A stretch of DNA of 64,000 bases from Watersipora subatra (lineage: Eukaryota > Bryozoa > Gymnolaemata > Cheilostomatida > Watersiporidae). The translations under genes were made by a program, and so were the position numbers. Where the stretch lies: contig NC_088708.1 in the NCBI RefSeq assembly GCF_963576615.1, positions 50,889,196 through 50,953,195 of the forward strand. Reading direction: 5' to 3'. The notes under the pieces are model-generated. The model was given only the letters and a program-made list of their open reading frames with translations, did not search any database and had not been told where the DNA came from. This document shows positions 57,901 through 64,000 of the stretch, in pieces. Each line of letters starts with the position of its first letter. Position 1 is the stretch's first letter.

Positions 57901-60900
57901 AAACTTGGTCGTGGTTAAAAGACTTAGAGCAAGCGAAAGTGCGATTATGGCGTCTATAATTACAAAGAGATCGACAAAGCTGAGAGGCGTAATGCTTCTA
58001 CTTGAACGCATTAGCCCTTAGCAACTATTGCTACAATAGCGACTAATCACGTCATTTCGCAAGTTTTTTTTCTGGGAGTTGTAATCACAATCAAGTTTTA
58101 TCGATTTTAACCTTGAAACATCCTGGCTGTCAGATCACCTCAAACATCAAAAACAATCTCAAATGATATAAAAATACCGATACTTTCTGATAAAATCTAC
58201 TAAGATTTTGTATAAGTTTATCTTTAAAGGAAGAGTGGTAGCAGCTATGTCTACATAGTTTATTTAATCACCATGGTGCAGACAACTCCACTTCAATGAA
58301 GATTTATTTCTTCATGAAATAATTTATGATCATTTGGCATGCTTAGTAATGAGCTATAACACAGGTCATGACATTTGTACCGTCTTATCAGTCTAGTTTT
58401 GTCATCGACTATTTCGTCAACACTCTAAAAAGGTTGATGATCTGGGCAATTCATTATTTCGCTTTCTATTGCCTGCTTTCCTGCTGACTTTGTCTAAGAT
58501 AACCTGATATTCATCACGAAAACATATTTTATCCCTAATATGTTTATGGGTGGGTCATCATTTCATTTAGTTCTTTGGGGACTCATTGCGAAGGAGGTTA
58601 AAGGTTGACTTGCAACAAAGTTCACATTACAGTTATTTGGTATCAAAAGATTCACCATGTCTTACTCTGTTGTGTTGTAGGTGCCATGTATGTGGAAATG
58701 TGATTACAAGCTCTTAAAAGCTCAAAAACGAAAAAAGCCTCCGTAGATTGGAATCTCTTTATTTCGATGACGTAGCCACGAAATTTGGTTATCGTCTTGT
58801 CACGTGATGTTCTCACATGCATTGAAAGGCCAGTAAAAAGCTCAATATAAACTTATCGTAGCACTAGTTAATGACAAACACTTCGGGTTTTACTGAAGAC
58901 CCCGTATCAAATATAGATGCTCGCTACTTTACAGTTTTGTTTCGGCTTGATCTAATCGTCTAGTCGTAATCTGATCATGTGATCCATACTTCGCGGATAA
59001 TTTCGGCAGCATTTTTCGATTATCACAGGTGACCAACAGGCTCGTCATGTTTATCAGACAATGATACATACTCTTTCGAGCTAGGGTTAAAAAATCAAAC
59101 GAATTTTCACAGTAGGTTAAAAGATATCAGTGCCTAAAGTGACAGCATTACAATGACAATAAAATAGATGCGTAAGAACAATAGACATGGTTTTATTGAA
59201 TGCATGAAGTACATTTGTGAAAATATTTAGACGAATGAGGTTGCGTGAAAGTGTAAACGGAAGCCATCTCGTACAATTACGTCCCATTTGAGCCGTTTTG
59301 GAAAGAGATTCTAATCTACGGCGGTTTTGTGATGGCTGCGATTAACTAATCGTTTTTGAGCTTTTAAGAGCTTGTAATCACATTTTCACATATTTTGCAC
59401 CCACAACATAACAAAGTAAGACATGGTGAATCTTTTGATATCGAATAACTGTAATGTGAATTTTGTTGCAAGTGAACCTTTAAGGCTATTGCTTCCCTCC
59501 GTCTATCAGAATGATCACTAACATAATATTATTGCTATTGCTATCGTCAATAATATATCGCTATTGCGATAACTCAGAAGTCGACAAAGTTTACTATGAA
59601 TTTTGTTTATCTATCTTATTTTAATATTAAAATAATCATACATGTCAAATCTGTTCTATTTAGCGGTGCTAAAATACAAAATCAGCCCAATGTTTCAATT
59701 TGTTGCTATAATAAGTACGTATTGCATACTCAGCAATTAAAATGTGAGCCGTCAGCATTTCAACTTAATGCTCATTTTAGTTGGGTCATCTAACATAGTG
59801 GCTACTCGCAGCACTATGTTCATTCAACAGGAATTGCTCTGAGGTTTCATCTAGAGTTTTTGATGTCAGTTTTATTTTCGTTAAGAAATGGTTGGCATCT
59901 GTACAACTGTAAGTGTGCCAGTCATGTTAAAGTGTAGATCTAGAGTAGAAGAAAGGATGAGGGTAGTCAGAGTTATTCACATAGCCACAACTTACCATTC
60001 AGGATATGATATGGATATGCTTAGTGGTTTCCTTTAGTGTGTGAGATGATTATATCTGGACACGGCTAGATGGTAACAACATACCAAGTAACTATTTTTC
60101 ATGTCAATCTTCAGGAAATATTCTGACTTTTTTGTAATATACGTGGCTTCTTTCATCTGACCCAAGAACAAAAGATTTTTCCAGACATTTCAATACAGAT
60201 TTCTTCTATTCTGATCTTTATGTTCATAAGATGCAATTAAAAGGGAATGTTTAGTCATCACTGATACATCTAGAAGCATGATTATGAAGTACTAGAGCTG
60301 TGCTAATAACGCATGAGTATTTTGGGTAACATCTTGTCATGTGTTGGTTTTATTCAACTTTGCCACCCCTGCAGCCAGCTTTGTATAGTTACTTTTTCTC
60401 ATCACTATTGTCCATTGCTTTAGGTATGATCGAAGTTCCCTGAAGGTTTTGGGTACAGTGGGAGAGCCAATAAACCCCGAGGCCTGGGTTTGGTACCATG
60501 ATGTGATAGGTGAGGGCAGGTGCTCTATAGTCGACACTTTTTGGCAGACAGAGACAGGTGGGCACACTGTGACAAGCTTGCCTGGCTGTACACCTATGAA
60601 GCCCGGATCTGCATCATTTCCATTTTTCGGAATAAAGCCGACCATATTAGACGAAAATTGCAAGCCTGTCGAAGTTGGACAAGAGGGATATTTAGTGAGT
60701 TAATTATTTATTTTATATATATTCAATTGCAACACTGTACTAGTAGGTTTCTAATGAATGTATCGTATATCTTTATGGTATGCATTAAAGTATGCTCTTG
60801 ACATAGCTCCAGTTACTTCCAGTTTAAGCGGAAAATAAATTCGGTGAATTAAAATATGTTTTTACATATAGGTTTTACTGGAAAACTACAATAAATACAA

Positions 60901-63678
60901 GGTTAAATGAACTTAAATTTTAAGTCATGAGTATTTATCCAGCTCAGTCAAGCACCTTTTGAATGCTGTTGCAGCTCTATTACCTCTTCTTCACCTCTTT
61001 GTTAAGGTTGGGAACCGCTTCTGTAATGGCCAATCATTTATATTTAAAAAGAGTTGTGCAGTAATGATGTAAGCGTACATGGGATTAGTTCGAACAGTAA
61101 GAGGTTTGGGCTGCCAGTAGCAACGTAGTTACACATCGTCAAAGCCATTGTAAACTATGGTTGTGTTATTTTATAGCATTATAAGGCTGTTTTCTCAATA
61201 TATCAATAGGTTTCTATTTCACTCATACAAACTCCTTCAAAACTAAATAGTTTTGGTCATTTTATATTCGTCAAAGTTATGTGTCAGCAGAAATGCTGCT
61301 TTCGAGAATCTATATGTAGCCCAAGGGTTGTGATTGTGCAGGTATTCTCCCAGCCTTGGCCAGGTATCATGCGGACTGTGTACGGAGACCATCAACGCTA
61401 TGAGACAACATACTTCAAGAAGTTTCCAGGCTACTATTGTACAGGAGATGGTGCTAAGCTGGATGAGGTTGGCCCTTATAACATTGTTGTTTCAAGGGCT
61501 TTTGGAGCTATAGTAATATGTGGTACTTGAGCAGACGTGAATTGGGCGCATGTTGAGCAGAGGTGAATTGCATTGTAATGGTAGCATAAATACGAGAAAT
61601 AGCATTACATTAAGCTTATCAATATATGAAGTGGTGTTTAGGTTTCAAGTACTAGTTATACTTGTGAGAGCAGCAGAATCACTCAACTTCCGTTAGTGGT
61701 TATTCATGGCATTGTACAGAATACAGTTGGTGGGTTCCCTGCGTGTGCCTCACTCACAGCAGAAGTTAAATATCAGGTACTATACTTATGGAATGGTAGC
61801 AACATTAAAACTTTCATTTCAATAAAAGTTTTAAAATATGAATATGTTAAAAAATTTTGCTGTATTGAAATGAATTTTATTATCTCATCAAGTAAGATAA
61901 TAGCTAAGAAATGTGCCATAAAAAATCTTTGATGAAGGCTCTCTGTCAAATTCCATATTTGTCTAGCTATCAAGATCTATGTTTATATATAATTCCATAT
62001 TTGTCTAGCTATCAAGATCTATGTTTATATATAATTCCATATTTGTCTAGCTATCAAGATCTATGTTTATATATAAATCCATATTTGTCTAGCTATCAAG
62101 ATCTATGTTTATATATAAATCCATATTTGTCTAGCTATCAAGATCTATGTTTATATATAAATCCATATTTGTCTAGCTATCAAGATCTATGTTTATATAT
62201 AAATCCATATTTGTCTAGCTATCAAGATCTATGTTTATATATAAATCCATATTTGTCTAGCTATCAAGATCTATGTTTATATATAAATCTAAGTGTTTGT
62301 TTGTTGGTTGGTCGTGTCCAGTTATACTGATAAAATACATGTACACACGTTTGCAGCACTTGCTAGCGTTAGAATCGAAAAAACTGCTTGGTACTGGAAT
62401 TGAAGTCAGACAATGGCTTTGCATGCAGGCACGCTAATCACTACGCCACGCGGCCACATTGTCATACTATGAAATAATTGTGGACATACTTATTACACCT
62501 GCCAATCTTTCATGACGCACGAAACTGCCAGTGTACTGGAAGAAATATACAAGCCAAGATTTCCCCAAAATGCTGTAAATATGTATAGCATAAACTTAGT
62601 TAAACTTAGAAGAAATAAACAAACATCTTCATTTAAAAGTTAGAATGGTAAATGTTGTATATGTGGAAACGAAATAAATCTTCTGTGCAAACTTTTTTAT
62701 TACCCGTGCAACACCCGATATTCAGTAGTTCATTTACAATTTTTAGTTGTGGGCTGTTTTATTTACAAACATAAAATGTATATTTCGAAGTAAATCTAAC
62801 ACCCATTACAGGAATATAGTTGCTAGTTTACTAATTTGCTTAAAATATCGACCAGCTGATGCAGTTAAATACAAGACATTGTTGTAGATGATTAGACAAC
62901 ACTATTGCGGTATGACATTTGAAGAGTTGTCTGTCTGTGCAGTGTTTGCTTGTGCGTTTGTAGCTAGCGGCTAGACATGTTTGTAGCTAGCGGCTAGACA
63001 TGTTTGTAGCTAGCGGCTAGACATGTTTGTAGCTAGCGGCTAGACATGTTTGTTACAATTGAGCTGTTAATAGACCTTGCTTCCTTCTCATCCACCTTTC
63101 ATAGTTGGCCTTGAAATGCATGTACCTGTTCATTTGATATTGAGACTATGCGGGCATGTGATAGAGCCTTTGTCATTAGTGTTTAAAGTAAACCTTGCCT
63201 ATGTACTTGAGAATGTGAATACATGCTAGCTTCAAAAGGCTATAAGTGATATAAAGTGAGTGCGATAAATATCCTATAGAATTCTTTTGCATTTCTTTTG
63301 GCAATCATGGCTAGCTAATGGAATAGAGCATGGAGAATAACAATAATTTATTAAGAGAATGTTGCAAATGTGGAAGGTAATATGAAATTTGTTTCTGAAT
63401 AATATTGACATATTTTCACTATAAACTCTGTAGTTCTTGCTGAGAATTAGAAATACAATTTCTCTATTCAGGAAACTTGTGTTGGTTGTCCGTAGGATGG
63501 CTACATTTGGGTGACAGGGCGTATCGATGACATGGTAAATGTGAGTGGACACCTGCTGAGCACTGCTGAGATTGAGTCAGCTCTGATAGAGCATCAGAGT
63601 GTAGCTGAGGCAGCTGTTGTTTCTCATCCTCATGAAATCAAAGGAGAATGTACTTACTGTTTTATTACTCTCTGTGAG
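39689..63678 (+). CDS. ACSS2: Acetyl-CoA synthetase (AMP-forming), cytosolic/nuclear type, 3' end beyond window
   Basis: Makes acetyl-CoA from acetate, ATP and CoA through acetyl-AMP, feeding lipid synthesis and histone acetylation. Twelve exons (39689-39999, 41505-41596, 43470-43573, 47555-47627, 49481-49556, 49854-50004, 50246-50361, 55012-55204, 57532-57665, 60424-60694, 61342-61467, 63496-63678) total 1830 nt, 610 residues, all in phase. Motifs: N-terminal YFPDDN and [24 protein letters not shown] (164-176); P-loop [12 protein letters not shown] (306-317); [12 protein letters not shown] (427-438); [10 protein letters not shown] (454-463); TGDG with the ribose-binding Asp 543; hinge GRIDD (557-561); [16 protein letters not shown]. 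About 75-90 C-terminal residues, with the catalytic PKTRSGK lysine expected there, lie outside. No mitochondrial presequence is apparent, favouring ACSS2 over ACSS1. Confidence 0.97.
40885..40934. repeat. Perfect 23-bp stem, 4-nt loop inverted repeat
   Basis: GTTCACTCATCTCATACCAC then TTA, loop CTGC, followed by the exact complement. It lies in ACSS2 intron 1 and would form a hairpin in the pre-mRNA. It is shorter than a typical animal microRNA precursor. Confidence 0.92.
41505..41596 (+). CDS. ACSS2: ACSS2 exon 2
   Basis: After ATTTCAG; encodes [20 protein letters not shown] and [10 protein letters not shown]; donor ATG then GTATGT, phase 1. Confidence 0.95.
41999..42803 (+). mobile_element. 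Element 'A', copy 2, 5'-truncated, uninterrupted
   Basis: Aligns with copy 1 from CGAGTTTTCAAAATCGATTT to the terminal GTCTACTG then TA. It retains the intact GGTGCAGGTGTTACAGCG where copy 1 carries the nested hAT-like insertion. Lies in ACSS2 intron 2. Confidence 0.8.
43470..43573 (+). CDS. ACSS2: ACSS2 exon 3
   Basis: After ACTGTAG; encodes (G)[20 protein letters not shown] through [10 protein letters not shown]; donor GTG then GTAAGC, phase 0. Confidence 0.95.
44162..47521. repeat. 32-bp minisatellite, 105 exact-length copies
   Basis: The unit is GCATATGCATGAGCTCTGAT then AGATGGTGAATA. The array is 3360 bp, exactly 105 x 32, with no indels by register at both ends. Variation is almost confined to dimorphic sites: ATGCAT or ATACAT (occasionally ATACGT), GATAGATGG or GATTGATGG, GAATAGC or GAAAAGC. 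All three - strand frames are open for over 1100 codons only because the unit lacks stops; these are not genes. It fills most of ACSS2 intron 3 and ends 33 bp before exon 4. Confidence 0.98.
47555..47627 (+). CDS. ACSS2: ACSS2 exon 4, GC donor
   Basis: After CTTTTTAG; encodes [20 protein letters not shown] and LVTA. The exon must end at 47627, CAG then GCAAGT, a GC-AG intron, because only this join keeps the frame into exon 5 (phase 1) and the family's LVTTD-like strand. A normal GT site (GAA then GTAAGC) 22 nt earlier would shift the frame. Confidence 0.93.
48210..48230. repeat. C-rich homopolymer tract
   Basis: Two runs of C (CCCCCCC, T, CCCCCCCC) in intron 4. Confidence 0.8.
48377..48787 (-). 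mobile_element. tRNA-like composite element, short form
   Basis: Read on the - strand, it opens near the terminus GCGGAATGCCCGGTGTTGTA, carries TAGCTCAATTGGTTAGC (A-box-like) and GAGGTTCCGAGAT (B-box-like), and ends TTTTAATAGCTATAGCTGGA then CAGATCG. It is the same family as 62289-62728 and the large inverted arms, but only about 410 bp. Confidence 0.72.
49481..49556 (+). CDS. ACSS2: ACSS2 exon 5
   Basis: After GTTTCAG; encodes [20 protein letters not shown] and ICAG; ends in a split Lys at donor GCAA then GTAAGA. Confidence 0.95.
49854..50004 (+). CDS. ACSS2: ACSS2 exon 6
   Basis: After TGTTTAG; encodes [13 protein letters not shown] and a variable, acidic/polar linker ([15 protein letters not shown]) typical of a poorly conserved loop; donor AAA then GTTAGT, phase 0. 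Confidence 0.92.
50246..50361 (+). CDS. ACSS2: ACSS2 exon 7
   Basis: After TTTCATAG; encodes [16 protein letters not shown] through DPLFMLYT, ending in the split Ser of the P-loop. Confidence 0.95.
50395..51319. mobile_element. Element 'F', copy 2
   Basis: Starts ACTGTAAAACCTCTATTTGA and ends CAAATAGAGGTTTTATAGT. The 5' region carries an expanded run of about 17-bp CCACCTCTATTAGACCG subrepeats (50420-50578), larger than in copy 1. It begins 33 bp after exon 7. Confidence 0.8.
51708..51796. repeat. 22-bp tandem repeat, four copies
   Basis: Unit ATTGATCTATTGGTTGATCA then GA; the fourth copy ends TTGATGAGA. ACSS2 intron 7. Confidence 0.92.
51868..52489. repeat. 37-bp tandem repeat, about 17 copies
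   Basis: Unit ACTTCCCATCACCTCTACAT then ATAGTAGTCAAACCTTG, with variants CTTCCTATC, CTCTCCATCATC, ACCTGTACATGC and ATCTTG. ACSS2 intron 7. Confidence 0.93.
52490..55011. other. ACSS2 intron 7, remainder
   Basis: No exon recognised. An (ATA)n run at 53223-53243 leads into GGGTAGGAGGAAATAATACC, CGGAAGTCACTAGAAATC and TTTCGGGTACCCGCCCTCGT, then ATTATTATTATTG (to 53340); this looks like the end of an unidentified repeat. A (CT)n run lies near 53857. Short ORFs at 54034-54849 lack motifs. Confidence 0.4.
55012..55204 (+). CDS. ACSS2: ACSS2 exon 8
   Basis: After GTGTTTTAG; completes the P-loop ([16 protein letters not shown]), then [17 protein letters not shown] and [11 protein letters not shown]; donor ATT then GTAAGT, phase 0. 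Confidence 0.96.
56141..57499. mobile_element. TTAA-flanked element with long inverted repeats, next to exon 9
   Basis: TTAA at 56137-56140 and 57500-57503. Arms of about 130 bp or more start AGAATAGAGAAAGCATAATA and share ATCTTGAGGTGTTGACTGAT, AAAGAATCAAGGAGATTGAC and CCAAACACAGGTCTACC. No transposase. The right end lies 32 bp before exon 9. Confidence 0.85.
57532..57665 (+). CDS. ACSS2: ACSS2 exon 9
   Basis: After TGCTTGCAG; encodes [20 protein letters not shown] and [20 protein letters not shown]; ends split Lys at ACCAA then GTGAGT. Confidence 0.96.
57774..58223. mobile_element. TTAA-flanked inverted-repeat element, 450 bp
   Basis: TTAA at 57770-57773 and 58224-58227. Arms of about 110 bp: left AGATGAACTTGCGTAAAACT through GATGTTTGAGGTGATCTGA; right is the diverged complement ending AAGTTTATCT. 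ACSS2 intron 9. Confidence 0.8.
58602..59479. mobile_element. TTAA-flanked long-TIR element, copy 2
   Basis: TTAA at 58598-58601 and 59480-59483; ends AGGTTGACTTGCAACAAAG and CAACAAAATTCACATT in inverse. It matches the copy at 12583-13441 along its length, with better-preserved arms (TCACCATGTCTTACTCTG present on the left). ACSS2 intron 9. Confidence 0.87.
59480..60423. other. ACSS2 intron 9, remainder
   Basis: No repeat family or exon recognised. Confidence 0.5.
60424..60694 (+). CDS. ACSS2: ACSS2 exon 10
   Basis: After GCTTTAG; encodes [33 protein letters not shown] and [16 protein letters not shown]; donor TTA then GTGAGT, phase 0. Longest coding exon after exon 1. Confidence 0.97.
61342..61467 (+). 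CDS. ACSS2: ACSS2 exon 11
   Basis: After TTGTGCAG; encodes [38 protein letters not shown]; weak donor GAG then GTTGGC, phase 0. Confidence 0.95.
61950..62288. repeat. 42-bp tandem repeat, eight copies
   Basis: Unit ATTCCATATTTGTCTAGCTA then TCAAGATCTATGTTTATATATA; the first copies read ATTCC, later ones ATCC after an extra A. It abuts the tRNA-like element that starts at 62289 and creates a spurious 139-codon ORF. Confidence 0.93.
62289..62728 (-). mobile_element. tRNA-like composite element, short form
   Basis: On the - strand: terminus ACTGAATATCGGGTGTTGCA then CGGGTAATAAAAAA, A-box-like TGGCGTAGTGATTAGCGTGC, B-box-like ACTTCAATTCC, and tail TTATCAGTATAACTGGACAC. Same architecture as 48377-48787. 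Confidence 0.72.
62957..63048. repeat. 23-bp tandem repeat, four copies
   Basis: Unit TTTGTAGCTAGCGGCTAGAC then ATG, four identical copies, ACSS2 intron 11. Confidence 0.95.
63496..63678 (+). CDS. ACSS2: ACSS2 exon 12 (last visible)
   Basis: After GTCCGTAG; encodes [20 protein letters not shown], then [20 protein letters not shown] through [12 protein letters not shown]; donor GAG then GTATGT, phase 0. No continuation exon is convincing in 63679-64000. Confidence 0.96.
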
Positions 63679-64000
63679 GTATGTTATACTAGTATTTAGT
63701 GAGATCACTGGGTTGATCAGGGGTCTTGTATTGATCAATAAGCTGCCTCTGTCATGGTCTTTTTCTAGTTCACCCAGGGACAAGTCTTCATTAATATCTT
63801 GTTATGAAATTGGTTTGGGCCAAAACAATAGATTTGTCAAGGTTTCGTGGTGATCAAGCTATGACACCAGTTAGGTGTGAAGCAATTAGGTTTGACAAAA
63901 TTGTTTAGGGAGAAAATCACTATGATTGGGTAGCTATAGCCTTCCTTTTAGATGAAGCCATTTCTGTGCTGTTGATCAGATGTTGGAAGAAAAATAGACC
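63679..64000. other. ACSS2 intron 12, partial
   Basis: No exon encoding the expected C-terminal domain is visible, so the gene continues past the window. Confidence 0.7.

Noticed and set aside
61911..62330. 139-codon repetitive ORF
   Set aside because: Translation of the 42-bp tandem repeat in an ACSS2 intron.

Overview
The window is nuclear DNA from an invertebrate animal. Its genes are split by spliceosomal introns, it is AT-rich, and it is crowded with DNA transposons, tRNA-like repeats and minisatellites. There is no prokaryotic organisation. The proteins and repeats fit a lophotrochozoan (a bryozoan or mollusc, for example), but that placement is a low-confidence inference. I could not run any search; gene identities come from protein motifs read by eye, and exon joins were checked by reading frame and phase.

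Three conserved housekeeping genes form the backbone. MRPS14 (mitochondrial ribosomal protein uS14m) is on the + strand, with three exons at 8848-16589. POLR2H (RPB8, shared by RNA polymerases I, II and III) is on the - strand, with four exons from 39432 down to 16731; the spliced product is exactly 150 residues. The two genes converge, with stop codons 141 bp apart. ACSS2-type acetyl-CoA synthetase is on the + strand. Twelve exons from 39689 to 63678 give 610 in-frame residues, and the C-terminus lies beyond the window. POLR2H and ACSS2 are head to head, with 256 bp between start codons, so they probably share a bidirectional promoter. A small unrecognised four-exon gene is modelled on the - strand inside MRPS14 intron 1. 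One or two further - strand genes are hinted at by isolated exons in the first 5.4 kb.

Most of the rest is intronic repeat. POLR2H intron 2 (12.3 kb) holds a three-level nest: a piggyBac-like TTAA element inside a hAT-like element inside a TA-flanked element. It also holds a piggyBac copy that keeps only the N-terminal part of its transposase. A large inverted pair of tRNA-like composite elements straddles POLR2H exon 2. POLR2H intron 1 holds more of these elements and a gutted LTR retrotransposon ending 115 bp from exon 1. The ACSS2 introns hold a 105 x 32 bp minisatellite that stops 33 bp before exon 4, several smaller tandem arrays, two tRNA-like elements, and TTAA-flanked elements. One of those ends only 32 bp before exon 9. 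A 27 x 36 bp palindromic minisatellite lies near the left end.

I found no canonical tRNA or rRNA, no CRISPR array, and no evidence of a new gene system. The most distinctive content is the layered transposon history and the way repeats press against splice sites of essential genes.
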